Part shown: one piece after another, positions 1 through 8,774 of the stretch
Layout: each line of letters opens with the position of its first letter
Numbering within the stretch: the first letter of the stretch is position 1
Source: JAVDCA01 sp963819385
GTDB lineage: Bacteria; Pseudomonadota; Alphaproteobacteria; Rhizobiales; Xanthobacteraceae
Direction: 5' to 3'
Length of the DNA stretch: 64,000 nucleotides
Assembly: GCA_963819385.1 (NCBI GenBank)
Contig: CAWFVV010000006.1
Coordinates: 2,666,001-2,730,000, forward strand
Notes under the pieces: generated by a model
What the model saw: the letters and a program-made list of their open reading frames with translations, nothing else
Databases searched by the model: none
Told to the model about the DNA's origin: nothing
Translations under genes and position numbers: made by a program

Positions 1-122
1 GCGCCCTGACCGATCGGGACAGAGACGCGGTCGCGCCTCGCGCGCATTGAGCGTGCGCGTTTCGCCTCCTTGACTTCTCCGCCTCCCGCGTCGAAAGAAC
101 AGCCGCGGGAGAAACCACTCGG

Positions 123-2513
123 ATGGGCGCAAGGCAGTTCGGCGCGCGCGTCAAGCGGCTGGAGGATCCGGCCCTGCTGACGGGGCGCGGCCGTTTCGTC
201 GACGATGTGAAGCTCGCTGGCACGCTCGAGGCATGCTTCGTGCGCAGCCCGCACGCGCATGCGCGCATCCGGTCGATCGATGCGACCAAAGCGCGCGCAC
301 TGCCCGGCGTGCATGCGGTGCTCACCGCCGACGATCTGCCGGGACCGATGGCCCGCGCACCGATCCCGATGATCCTGCCGGTGCTCGGCATCAAGGCGTT
401 CCGCACCCAGCTTTGTCTGGCGCGCGACGAGGTCGCCTATGCGGGGCAGACGGTGGCGCTGGTCGTCGCCGACAGCCGCTATGTCGCCGAGGACGCGGCG
501 GCGCTGGTCGACGTCGACTACGAGGTGCTGTCGGCGATCAGCGATTGCCGCGACGCGCTCAAGCCGGACGCGCCGCCTGTGCATTCCGATCTCGACACAA
601 ATCTGGCGTCGCGCATCCCGATGTCCTACGGCGACGTCGATGCGGCCTTCGCCGAGGCCGCGCACGTGATCGAGGAGGCGTTCTGGGTCCACCGCGGCGG
701 CGGCATGAGCCTGGAGACGCGCGCGGTGCTGGCGAATTACGAGCCCGCGAGTGACCAGCTCACCGTCTGGTCGTCGACCCAGACGCCGCATCTCGGCCGC
801 CGTGTCCTTGCCGACCTGCTCGAGCGCAACCTCGAGACCATCCGCCTGATCGCGCCGGACGTCGGCGGCGGGTTCGGGCCGAAGGCGCCGTTCTACGCCG
901 AGGAGGCCGTGATCCCGGCGGCCGCGCTCAAGCTCGGCCGTCCGGTCAAATGGATCGAGGATCGGCGCGAGCATTTCATGTGCGCGACGCAGGAGCGCGA
1001 CCAGTACTGGAAGGTCGCACTGGCGCTCGACGCGGACGGAAAAATCCTCGGCTTTCGCGGCAGCATGCTGCACGACACCGGCGCCTTCGTGCCGTGGGGC
1101 ATCATCATGCCCTACATCGCGGCCGTGACGGTGCCGGGGCCCTATCGCGTGCCGAGCTATCGGCTCGACATGACGGTGGTGCTCACCAACAAGGTCGCGA
1201 CCACGCCGGTGCGCGGCGCCGGCCGGCCGCAGGCCGTGTTCGTGATGGAACGGCTGCTGGACCACGCCGCGCGTGACTTAAGGCTCGACCGCGCCGAGCT
1301 GCGGGCGCGCAATCTGATCGGGCCCGACGAGATGCCGTACGCGGTCGGCCTCACGTTCCGCGACGGCAAGCCGCTGGTCTATCACGGCGGCGACTTTCCG
1401 CGCGGCCAGACGACCGCGCTCGCGATGTCCGACTACACGGGCTTTCGCGCGCGCCAGATGGAGGCCCTCGCGCGTGGCCGCTACGTCGGCATCGGCATCG
1501 GCAACTACGTGGAGGGCACCGGGCTGGGCCCGTTCGAAGGCGTGACGGTGCGTGTCCTCACCAACGGCAAGGTCGCGGTCGCGACCGGCGCGACCAACCA
1601 GGGCCAGGGCCAGCGCACGACGCTGACGCAAATCGTCGCCGACGAGGTCGGCTGCCGCATGGAGGACGTGGTGATGACCATGGCGGACACCGCCGCGATC
1701 TCGCAGGGCGTCGGCGCCTTCGCGAGTCGCCAGACCATCAACGCAGGATCATCGGCGCTGATCTCGGGACAGAGCGTGAAGAAACAGATCGTCGCCCTTG
1801 CCGCCCTCACGCTCGGCGTGCCGGAAGACGAGATCGACGTCGAGGACGGGCTCGCGATCGTGCGCAGCGGCAACAAGCCGGCGCTCTCGTTCGGCGAGCT
1901 CGCCAAGCTCGCCCAGGGCGTGCCGGGCGTGTCGTTCGCGGCCGGGCAGACGCCCGGCCTCGAGCACACCGCCTATTTCACGCCGCCGCAGGCCTCCTAT
2001 TGCAACGGCACGCATGTCGCCGAGGTCGAGGTCGATCCGGCGACCGGCGGCGTGACGCTGCTGCGCTACACGGTCGGCCACGACAGCGGCAACATCGTCA
2101 ATCCGCTGATCGTCGACGGCCAGGTGCAGGGCGGCGTCGCCCACGGCATCGGCAACGCGCTGTTCGAGGTCATGCACTACGATGCGGGCGCGCAGCCGCA
2201 GAGCACGACGTTCATGGACTACCTGATGCCGACCGCGCCCGAGGTGCCGGGCGCCACGATCGAGCACATCGAGACGCCGAATCCGCTCAATCCGCTCGGC
2301 GTCAAGGGCGCGGGCGAAGGCGGCACGATTCCGGCGCCGGCCGCCATCGTCGCGGCGATCGAGGACGCGCTCGCGCCCTTCGGCGTTCGGTTCAGCGAGG
2401 CGCCGCTCACCCCGGCGCGCATCGTCGAAGCGCTGCGGGAGGCAGGGGCGTATGAGATACCAGACCCCGTCATTGCGAGCGAAGCGAAGCAATCTCGCGC
2501 CACGAGCGCATGA
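123..2513 (+). CDS. Xanthine dehydrogenase family molybdopterin-binding (large) subunit
   Basis: 796-residue large subunit of the xanthine dehydrogenase/CO dehydrogenase-type molybdenum hydroxylases, which carry Mo-MCD and hydroxylate heterocycles or aldehydes. The N-terminal a/b hammerhead lies at about residues 1-160 (GARVKRLEDPALLTGRGRF), followed by the Mo-binding domain with DVGGGFGPK. The active-site loop VRGAGRP (363-369) is the form II type, not the AYRCSFR loop of true CO dehydrogenase, so oxidation of an organic substrate is more likely. GAGEGG near 730-734 holds the expected catalytic Glu (E732). The start is preceded by GGGAGAAA. FAD and 2Fe-2S partners are not in the window and could lie upstream of base 1. 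The last about 15 residues are encoded by a palindromic repeat. The substrate cannot be told. Confidence 0.9.
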   Translation: MGARQFGARVKRLEDPALLTGRGRFVDDVKLAGTLEACFVRSPHAHARIRSIDATKARALPGVHAVLTADDLPGPMARAPIPMILPVLGIKAFRTQLCLARDEVAYAGQTVALVVADSRYVAEDAAALVDVDYEVLSAISDCRDALKPDAPPVHSDLDTNLASRIPMSYGDVDAAFAEAAHVIEEAFWVHRGGGMSLETRAVLANYEPASDQLTVWSSTQTPHLGRRVLADLLERNLETIRLIAPDVGGGFGPKAPFYAEEAVIPAAALKLGRPVKWIEDRREHFMCATQERDQYWKVALALDADGKILGFRGSMLHDTGAFVPWGIIMPYIAAVTVPGPYRVPSYRLDMTVVLTNKVATTPVRGAGRPQAVFVMERLLDHAARDLRLDRAELRARNLIGPDEMPYAVGLTFRDGKPLVYHGGDFPRGQTTALAMSDYTGFRARQMEALARGRYVGIGIGNYVEGTGLGPFEGVTVRVLTNGKVAVATGATNQGQGQRTTLTQIVADEVGCRMEDVVMTMADTAAISQGVGAFASRQTINAGSSALISGQSVKKQIVALAALTLGVPEDEIDVEDGLAIVRSGNKPALSFGELAKLAQGVPGVSFAAGQTPGLEHTAYFTPPQASYCNGTHVAEVEVDPATGGVTLLRYTVGHDSGNIVNPLIVDGQVQGGVAHGIGNALFEVMHYDAGAQPQSTTFMDYLMPTAPEVPGATIEHIETPNPLNPLGVKGAGEGGTIPAPAAIVAAIEDALAPFGVRFSEAPLTPARIVEALREAGAYEIPDPVIASEAKQSRATSA

Positions 2514-2552
2514 GAATGGTTGCGGAGATTGCTTCGCTTCGCTCGCAATGAC
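2469..2552. repeat. Family C palindromic element with 27-bp perfect arms
   Basis: Left arm 2469-2495 contains ATTGCGAGCGAAGCGAAGCA and right arm 2526-2552 is its exact reverse complement, with a 30-base loop. The left arm is translated as the C-terminal tail of the upstream molybdenum subunit, whose TGA lies in the loop. This kind of element is common in Bradyrhizobium-type genomes. A remnant end (CCTCGCAATGACG) is seen near 19977. Confidence 0.9.
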
Positions 2553-2573
2553 ACCAGAGGAGAGCTAACGTCC

Positions 2574-3293
2574 ATGAGCATCGTCACATCGAGCCGCGAC
2601 GGCGCGGTCACGACCATCACGCTCGACCGACCGGCCGAAGGCAACCTGTTGCCGATCGACGGCGTGCTCGGGCTGGCCGCGGCGGTGCGCGCCGCCGGCG
2701 CGAGCGACAGCAAGGTGATCGTGCTGCGCGGCAACGGCGCCGACTTCTGCCGCGGCCGCGGCGGTGGCGGCGGTCCGCCCTCGCCGACCGCGATGAAAAT
2801 GCGCGCCAATGTGTGCGAGCCGATCCTCGACGCCTATGATGCCATGGCGAACGCGCACCAGCCGATCGTCGGCGTGGTGCAGGGCGCGGCCTACGGCTTC
2901 GGCTGCGCGATCGCGAGCGCGTGCGACATTACGATCGCGCACGACACGGCCCGCTTCAAGCTGCCCGAGATGGAGAAGGACCTGCCGCCGACGCTCGCGA
3001 TGTCGGCCGTGATGCCGCGCGTGCCGCGCAAGGTGATGGCGTGGATGGTCTACGCCATGGACGAGCTCGACGCGCGCGCCGCCCAGCAGGTCGGCATCGT
3101 CAGCAAGGTCGCGCCGTCCGCGCAGGTCGAAGGCGAGGTCGCAAAGCTCCTCGCCACCATGACGGCGCGCAGCCCGGAGGCGCTCTTCGCCGTCAAGGAC
3201 TTCCTGCGCTCGGCGCCGCACATGGAGCCCCGCGGCATGGCTGACTATGGCGCGAACCTGCTCGCCGCAGTGCTCTCCTCGGCCGGAAAGTGA
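2574..3293 (+). CDS. Enoyl-CoA hydratase/isomerase family protein
   Basis: 239-residue crotonase-fold protein. The two oxyanion-hole segments are visible as GNGADFCRG (about residues 52-60) and GAAYGFG (about 101-107), followed by ACDITIAHDTARFKLPE. Crotonases hydrate, isomerise or hydrolyse acyl-CoA thioesters in the cytoplasm. The start at 2574 is chosen because the 18 codons upstream are translated palindromic repeat, and GAGGAGAG sits about 10 bases before the ATG. A glycine-rich insert (RGGGGGPPS) follows the first oxyanion motif and is not typical. Genes in the same direction on both sides suggest an operon with the molybdenum hydroxylase, perhaps for degrading a ring or side chain through CoA esters. 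The exact reaction is not resolved. Confidence 0.85.
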   Translation: MSIVTSSRDGAVTTITLDRPAEGNLLPIDGVLGLAAAVRAAGASDSKVIVLRGNGADFCRGRGGGGGPPSPTAMKMRANVCEPILDAYDAMANAHQPIVGVVQGAAYGFGCAIASACDITIAHDTARFKLPEMEKDLPPTLAMSAVMPRVPRKVMAWMVYAMDELDARAAQQVGIVSKVAPSAQVEGEVAKLLATMTARSPEALFAVKDFLRSAPHMEPRGMADYGANLLAAVLSSAGK

Positions 3294-3306
3294 TAACATC
3301 GCCCCC

Positions 3307-3819
3307 ATGAGCAGCGTCGAATCCGGACCCCTCCCCCGGTCATCGCCATTCTGGACCTTCTCGCTCGGCTACTATCGCGGCGCGGGCGTGTCCGAGGCAT
3401 GCCTAGAGCTGCAGGACAATTGCGGCGTCGACGTCAACGTCGTGCTGTTCCTGCTCTGGATGGCGTCGCAGAAGCGCCAGCTCGCGGCGGATCAGGTCAG
3501 GCGCCTCGCCGACAAGGTGCGGCCGTGGCAGATGGACGTGATCGGCCCGATCCGTGCGCTGCGCCGACGGCTCAAGACCGACGCGCCGCTGCTCGACAAA
3601 GGCCCGGCCGAGCTGTTTCGCACCAAGATCAAGGCAATCGAGCTCGAGTCGGAGCGACTGCAGCAAGAGGCGATGTACGCGCTCGCGGCCGATCTCGCCG
3701 CCGCGCCGGCGCCCTCGCCTGCGGCGGCCGCGCGCACCAGCATCGCGGCCTACCAGGAAGCGCTCGGCCGGCCGCTCACGCCTGCTGCCGTCGACACGCT
3801 GATCGGCGCGCTGCCATGA
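3307..3819 (+). CDS. TIGR02444 family (DUF2390) protein
   Basis: 170 residues. The segment FWTFSLGYYRGAGVSEACLE followed by LQDNCGVDVNVVLFLLWMA is typical of the TIGR02444/DUF2390 family of small, mainly helical proteins of unknown function. There is no signal peptide and no membrane span. It begins 13 bases after the enoyl-CoA hydratase-like gene and ends 22 bases before ubiX, so it is probably cotranscribed with both. Start 3307 is chosen over an upstream in-frame ATG at 3247, which would overlap the preceding gene. No function can be given. Confidence 0.8.
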   Translation: MSSVESGPLPRSSPFWTFSLGYYRGAGVSEACLELQDNCGVDVNVVLFLLWMASQKRQLAADQVRRLADKVRPWQMDVIGPIRALRRRLKTDAPLLDKGPAELFRTKIKAIELESERLQQEAMYALAADLAAAPAPSPAAAARTSIAAYQEALGRPLTPAAVDTLIGALP

Positions 3820-3841
3820 CCGCCGCCCGCAACCGAGGACC

Positions 3842-4435
3842 ATGATGACAACCAAGCACAAGCAACGCCTCATCGTCGGCATTTCGGGCGCGTCCGGCGT
3901 GATCTACGGCGTGCGCATCCTCGAGCTGCTGCGCGACAAGGACATCGAGACGCATCTGGTCATGAGCAAGTCGGCCGAGATGACGCTTGCCTACGAGACC
4001 GATCTCAAGCCGAAGGACGTGCGCGCGCTCGCCTCGGTCAATCATGCGGTCGCCGACATCGGCGCCGCGATCTCGTCCGGCTCGTTCCCGACCATGGGCA
4101 TGGTGATCGCGCCGTGCTCGATCAAGACGATGAGCGAGATCGCGACCGGCGTGACGAGCACACTGCTCAGCCGCGCCGCCGACGTGGTGCTCAAGGAGAA
4201 GCGCCGGCTGGTGCTGGCGCTGCGCGAGACGCCGCTGCACGGCGGCCATCTGCGAACCATGACGACGCTCGCCGACATCGGCGCCGTGGTGGCGCCGATC
4301 GTGCCGGCTTTCTACACGCGGCCGAAGACCGTCGACGATATCGTCAATCACACGGTCGGCCGCCTGCTCGACCTCTTCGGCATCGAGACCAAGACGGTGA
4401 AGCGCTGGAAGGGCGGGCCCGAGGAGGTGGAATAG
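3842..4435 (+). CDS. ubiX: UbiX family flavin prenyltransferase
   Basis: 197 residues. The N-terminal nucleotide-binding segment LIVGISGASGVIYG and the central APCSIKTMSEIATG are characteristic of UbiX/Pad1 proteins. The family attaches a dimethylallyl group to FMN to make prenyl-FMN, the cofactor of UbiD-type decarboxylases. LRETPLHGGHLRTM, also typical, follows near residue 130. No UbiD is present in the window, so the cofactor must serve an enzyme elsewhere. Start 3842 and an ATG three bases on (3845) are equally possible. It is the last gene of the 123-4435 plus-strand group. Confidence 0.93.
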   Translation: MMTTKHKQRLIVGISGASGVIYGVRILELLRDKDIETHLVMSKSAEMTLAYETDLKPKDVRALASVNHAVADIGAAISSGSFPTMGMVIAPCSIKTMSEIATGVTSTLLSRAADVVLKEKRRLVLALRETPLHGGHLRTMTTLADIGAVVAPIVPAFYTRPKTVDDIVNHTVGRLLDLFGIETKTVKRWKGGPEEVE

Positions 4436-4951
4436 CCGAGCCGCATTTTGGCGGGGATAACGGGAGCGCTTTTTTTCTCTTTATTGCTTTTCCGCGCCAA
4501 ATCGGCGATGGCATAAATCCTAGTCTGTCTTTCTGGCGCCCGGAGCTTCGTGCGGCCGGGCGCTTTGCGTTTCAGCAATCCATGCCTCGCCCCCCATGAG
4601 CTTACCGCCTTACAACCGGACGCAGGCGTTCGCTTGTTTCCCTGGCCTTTTTTCCTGTTTTCGCTCCTGTTATTCGCCTGTTCTGCGCCCGCGCCTTTTC
4701 CTTCGCTATTTCAAGGACTTTTCCTGTATTTGGCCCACATCGGCGCCCTGTAAATCGCCTGTATTTTACAGGGACCGGGCTTGGACTCCGTCTTGGAGGA
4801 CAAAAAGGGAGCCCGGAGGATGGCCAAAATCGCGTGGCAGTAGCTCGCGTTTGCGGCCGGGATGCTTGTATTTCGCTTGTTATTTACAAGGAGCGCACCA
4901 TGGACTGCACCCCGTAGTGAGACACTCGGCCTCGGGGTGACGGGTCTTCTC
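4436..4951. other. Gene-free gap between convergent genes, with an array of short repeats
   Basis: 516 bases between convergent ubiX and the flavoprotein gene. It is visibly richer in T than its surroundings. A T-run at 4470-4476 lies 35 bases after the ubiX stop and could mark a terminator, but no strong stem precedes it. The rest holds the CCTGTWWTT array described separately. Short open frames here lack protein-like composition and I do not call them genes. Confidence 0.6.
4654..4890. repeat. Degenerate CCTGTWWTT repeat array with about 11-base spacing
   Basis: Copies of CCTGT followed by T/A-rich bases start at 4654, 4666, 4677, 4723, 4747 and 4758. Related CTTGT copies start at 4865 and 4876. 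Neighbouring copies are 11-12 bases apart, close to one helical turn. The copy at 4746-4754 pairs with 4765-4773 in a 9-bp inverted repeat (CCCTGTAAA/TTTACAGGG). It could be a protein-binding array, a bidirectional terminator or a decayed intergenic repeat. Confidence 0.55.
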
Positions 4952-6598
4952 CTACGCCCCAGCGTCCGCCAGATAGGCGTGTATCGCGGCCACGACCTGC
5001 GCGCCTTCTCCAACCGCTGCCGCGACCCGCTTGGTCGAGCCCGATCGCACGTCGCCGATCGCGAACACGCCGGGCTCGCTCGTCTCGAGCGGTCCACGGC
5101 CGTCGACGCCGGTCGTGATGAAACCCTTCCTGTCGAGCGTGATGCCGGAGCCGGCGAGCCAATCGGTGTTGGGCTCGGCGCCGATGAAGTTGAAGACATG
5201 GCGGATCGGCCGCCGCGTCTCCGCGCCGTTGTGCCGCCAACGCACCGCCTCGAGCATTCCGTTCTGCCCTTCGAGGCCGGTGATCTCGGCCTGCGTGAGC
5301 ACCTCGACATTGGGCAGTCCCTCGATGCGATCGATCAGGTAGCGCGACATCTTGGCGGCGAGGTTCGGGCCGCGCACCAGCATCCATACCTTGGCGACCT
5401 GGCTGGCGAGATAGACGGTCGCCTGCCCGGCCGAATTGCCGGCGCCGACCAGCACCACTTCCTGCCCGGCGCACAGCTTCGCCTCGAGCGGCGAGGCCCA
5501 GAAATGCACGCTGCTCATCTCGAACTCGGCGACGTTCTCGACATTGAGCCGCCGGTAGCGCGCGCCGCTCGCGATCACGACCGCGCGCGCATGGGCGCGC
5601 TCCTTTCCGCCGAGCCGCAGCACGAAGACGCACGTGCCCGTGCTGCGGCCGATCTCGAGCGCCTGGCTCTCGGTCGGGATCACGATCTCGGCGCCGAATT
5701 TCTGCGCCTGGTTGTAGGCGCGCGCCATCAGCGCCATGCCGGAGATGCCGGTCGGAAAACCGAGATAGTTCTCGATGCGCGCCGAGGCGCCGGCCTGGCC
5801 GCCGAACGAGCGGCAATCCGCCACCAGCACCGACAGTCCCTCGGAGGCCGCATAGACCGCGGTCGCGAGCCCCGCCGGTCCGGCGCCGACGACAGCCACG
5901 TCGTAGACGCGATCGGGATCGATCGGGCGGACAAGCCCGATGCAGCGCGCGAGCGCGACCTCGCTCGGATTTCGCAGCAACTGGCCGCCGGGACACAGCA
6001 CGATCGGTAGCTCGCCGGGATCGATGCGAAAGCGTTCGATCAACGCCTTTGCCTCGGTGTCCTTGTCCGGATCGAGCTGCTGGAGGGGATGGCCATTGCG
6101 GCGCAGGAAGACGGCAAGCCGCAGGACATCGCCATTGTCGGGGCGGCCGACGATCACGGGCCCGCCGGCGCCGGTCTCCAGGAGGGCGACGCGGCGCAGG
6201 ATCAGGGCGCGCATCATCCGTTCACCAAGCTCGGCCTCGGCGATCAGCAAGGCGCGCAGGCGCTCCGGCGGGATGACCAGCACCTCGGCGGGCTTGCGCG
6301 CGAACGCATCGGTCAGCGCCGGCCGGCCGGAGAGCTGCGCCAGCTCGCCCATGAAGGCGCCGGGCAGGTGCGTCACCATCGGCACCGGACGGCCGGCCTC
6401 GTGCCGCATGATCTCGATCGCGCCCGAGAGCACGACGCAGATGCCGGGCGACGGCTCGCCGACGCGGGCGATCATCTCGCCCTCGCCATAATGGCGCAGC
6501 TCGCCGAAGCGGCGCATGCGCTCGATCTCCTCCCGGCCGAGCGTCGGGAACATCTGGTCGCCGCGCGTATCGATGATCGATTTGGTCGGGGCCGCCAT
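4952..6598 (-). CDS. FAD-dependent oxidoreductase with N-terminal cyclic-nucleotide-binding domain (thioredoxin reductase-like)
   Basis: 548 residues in three parts. Residues about 15-140 form a cNMP/CRP-type sensor domain. Residues about 146-225 resemble a degenerate thioredoxin/glutaredoxin fold. Residues about 230-548 are a thioredoxin-reductase-type flavoprotein with the FAD motif GAGPAG (238-243), FGGQAG (265-270), NADPH motif GAGNSAG (385-391) and C-terminal GDVRSGSTKR. The CxxC disulfide of thioredoxin reductases is absent: its place reads SSVHFWASP (362-370). It therefore should not reduce thioredoxin in the usual way. Start 6598 is preferred because the upstream extension would overlap the divergent transporter gene. 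Electron acceptor and ligand are unknown. Confidence 0.88.
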   Translation of the reverse strand: MAAPTKSIIDTRGDQMFPTLGREEIERMRRFGELRHYGEGEMIARVGEPSPGICVVLSGAIEIMRHEAGRPVPMVTHLPGAFMGELAQLSGRPALTDAFARKPAEVLVIPPERLRALLIAEAELGERMMRALILRRVALLETGAGGPVIVGRPDNGDVLRLAVFLRRNGHPLQQLDPDKDTEAKALIERFRIDPGELPIVLCPGGQLLRNPSEVALARCIGLVRPIDPDRVYDVAVVGAGPAGLATAVYAASEGLSVLVADCRSFGGQAGASARIENYLGFPTGISGMALMARAYNQAQKFGAEIVIPTESQALEIGRSTGTCVFVLRLGGKERAHARAVVIASGARYRRLNVENVAEFEMSSVHFWASPLEAKLCAGQEVVLVGAGNSAGQATVYLASQVAKVWMLVRGPNLAAKMSRYLIDRIEGLPNVEVLTQAEITGLEGQNGMLEAVRWRHNGAETRRPIRHVFNFIGAEPNTDWLAGSGITLDRKGFITTGVDGRGPLETSEPGVFAIGDVRSGSTKRVAAAVGEGAQVVAAIHAYLADAGA

Positions 6599-6651
6599 GC
6601 GTGTGCTCACGGGATTGCGGTTTACGATACCTGGCCGTTGATGCATCGTGC

Positions 6652-8364
6652 ATGACAAGGAGCACGCCGCCAACGGCCGAAACGCGTGTACGCCGTCCCA
6701 TGCATCCGCCGCCCCCCGAAGGCTTGTCAAGCGAAGGGCCGCATTCCGCGGCACATTCGGACAATCCTGCGCACGTCGATCCGCCGCGGCACGGGTCGGG
6801 CTTGGGCCCGTTCCGCCATCCGGCCTTCACGGTGATCTGGGTCGCGAGCGTCACGGCGAACCTCGGCACCTGGATGTACACGTCAGCCTCCGGCTGGCTG
6901 ATCACGAACCTCAACCCGGATCCGCTGATCGTCTCGCTCGTCCAGGTCGCCGCAAGCCTGCCGATCTTCCTGATCGCGATCCCGGCGGGTGCGCTCGCCG
7001 ACATTATCGACCGTCGGCGTTTCCTCATCGTCGGCGAGATCGCCAATACGGCGATCGCGGTGGTCTTCGCGGTTCTGGTCGCGCTCGATCTCGTGACCGC
7101 CACGGTCCTGCTGGTCTTCACGTTCGTGATCGCGGCCTTCGGCGCGCTCACGGCGCCGGCGTGGCAGGCCGTGACGCCGCAGCTCGTGCCGAAGCGGGAC
7201 CTGCAGACCGCGGTCGCGGCGAACAGCATCGGCTTCAACATCAGCCGCGCGATCGGGCCGGCACTGGGCGGAGCGCTCACGGCCGCCTTCGGCATTGCGG
7301 CGCCGTTCTGGATCAACGCCGTGAGCAACCTCGGCATCAACGGCGCCTTGTGGTGGTGGCGTCCCGTGAAGCGCGGCGGCAGCCCTCTGCCGGCCGAGCG
7401 GTACTTTCGTGCCGTCCGTGCCGGCTTCCGCTACGCACGGCACAATCCATTTCTGCGCGCGACGCTCTTCCGGGCGGTCGGCTTCTTCCTGTTCGCCAGC
7501 GCCTACTGGGCACTGCTGCCGCTGGTGGCGCGCGACCGGATCGCGGGCGGCCCGGCGGTCTACGGGCTGCTGCTCGGCGCGATCGGCGCAGGTGCGGTCG
7601 GCGGCGCCTTTGCGCTCTCGTGGGCGAAGGAGCGGCTGGGCGCCAACGGGCTCGTCGTGGCCGGCACGATCGGCACCGCCGTCGCACTCCTGATGTTCGC
7701 GGTCGCCCGCGATACCGTCACGGCCCTGGCCGCAAGCCTGATGGCCGGCGCGGCGTGGATCGCGGTGCTGTCCAGCCTCAACGTGTCGGCGCAGGTGGCG
7801 CTGCCCGAATGGGTGCGGGCGCGCGGGCTCGCCATCTTCATGACGGTCTATTTCGGCGCACACACGGCCGGCAGTGCGCTGTGGGGACAAGTCGCGGCGC
7901 TGTGGGGCCTGCCGCTCGCGCATGTGGTCGCGGCGGCCGGGATGCTCATCGCCATCCCGCTCACCTGGCGCTGGCGGTTGCAAACGGGCACGACGATCGA
8001 TCTCACGCCGTCGCTGCACTGGGCCGCGCCGGTGGTGAGCCATGAGATCGCGCAGGACCGCGGGCCGGTGCTGGTCACGGTCGAGTACCGCATCGATCCG
8101 GCGAAGCGCCGCGCCTTCCTGACCGCGCTCGACCGGCTCGGCCACGAGCGCCGGCGCGACGGCGCCTATCGCTGGGGCGTGTTCGAGGACGCGGCCGACC
8201 CGGCGCGCTTCGTCGAGACGTTCCTGGTCGAGTCATGGCTCGAGCATCTGCGCCAGCACCAGCGCGTCACCAATGCGGATCGCGTGATGCAGGACGAGGT
8301 GCAGCGCTTTCACCTCGAAGGCGAGCCCAAGGTCACGCACATGATCGCGGTGGAGCGGGAGTGA
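6652..8364 (+). CDS. MFS transporter, MFS_3/EntS-type, with C-terminal cytoplasmic domain
   Basis: About 570 residues. Some 12 hydrophobic helices begin at FAVIW-like segment FTVIWVASVTANLGTWM, and the loop DIIDRRRFLIVGE matches the MFS A-motif region. GFNISRAIGPALGG is typical of the MFS_3 (PF05977) exporter group. The last about 100 residues (from VLVTVEYRIDPAKRRAFLTA) are a soluble domain resembling an antibiotic-biosynthesis-monooxygenase barrel, a known part of this subfamily. Starts at 6601 (GTG), 6652 and 6700 are all possible and none has a strong ribosome binding site. It is divergent from the flavoprotein gene and is probably an efflux pump of unknown substrate. Confidence 0.87.
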   Translation: MTRSTPPTAETRVRRPMHPPPPEGLSSEGPHSAAHSDNPAHVDPPRHGSGLGPFRHPAFTVIWVASVTANLGTWMYTSASGWLITNLNPDPLIVSLVQVAASLPIFLIAIPAGALADIIDRRRFLIVGEIANTAIAVVFAVLVALDLVTATVLLVFTFVIAAFGALTAPAWQAVTPQLVPKRDLQTAVAANSIGFNISRAIGPALGGALTAAFGIAAPFWINAVSNLGINGALWWWRPVKRGGSPLPAERYFRAVRAGFRYARHNPFLRATLFRAVGFFLFASAYWALLPLVARDRIAGGPAVYGLLLGAIGAGAVGGAFALSWAKERLGANGLVVAGTIGTAVALLMFAVARDTVTALAASLMAGAAWIAVLSSLNVSAQVALPEWVRARGLAIFMTVYFGAHTAGSALWGQVAALWGLPLAHVVAAAGMLIAIPLTWRWRLQTGTTIDLTPSLHWAAPVVSHEIAQDRGPVLVTVEYRIDPAKRRAFLTALDRLGHERRRDGAYRWGVFEDAADPARFVETFLVESWLEHLRQHQRVTNADRVMQDEVQRFHLEGEPKVTHMIAVERE

Positions 8365-8774
8365 GGCGCACGCGAGAGGGCCGCACAAACGATGATGGGC
8401 CGGGCTGGCGCCCGGCCCATCGCGTCCTGACGCCGGGTGGATGGGGGGGACCAGAATCAGAACGGGTCTTTTTGCGGCCCGCGCTGCCTGTGGCGGCGGA
8501 CCCTCAGTCCATGCGCCGCACCGTAGACGCGACGCCGCACAAAGGCTTGGTCTGGAAGGAACTCGGAGGCGGACGGGACTGAACGCGCGCCGGATCAGCT
8601 CCGGTCATGGCAATCGGGCAACAGTCGGCGCCCTGGGTCGCCGCGAGGCCCCGGCCGCGTGGGGCACGACGGAAATCATTCGGCTTTTTGCGCTAGGTTT
8701 GTTCTGCCAAAATGCGGCTTGGGTTCGTTCGGGCCAAAATGGCGGTCGGCGGCCCGGCAAGGCGGGGGAGCTAC
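8365..8774. other. 410-base gap downstream of the MFS gene
   Basis: Holds the terminator hairpin at 8394-8421. Beyond it I see no repeat of the families found elsewhere and no convincing gene. A strong GGGGGAG ribosome binding site at 8764-8770 serves the next gene. Confidence 0.6.
8394..8421 (+). terminator. 12-bp perfect hairpin, likely terminator of the MFS gene
   Basis: GATGGGCCGGGC (8394-8405), a TGGC loop, then GCCCGGCCCATC (8410-8421). The stem lies 29 bases after the stop codon. There is no U-tract after it, as often seen in GC-rich Alphaproteobacteria. Confidence 0.65.

Noticed and set aside
4550..4940. Short frames in the ubiX-flavoprotein gap
   Set aside because: Composition follows the T-rich repeat array and no family is seen.
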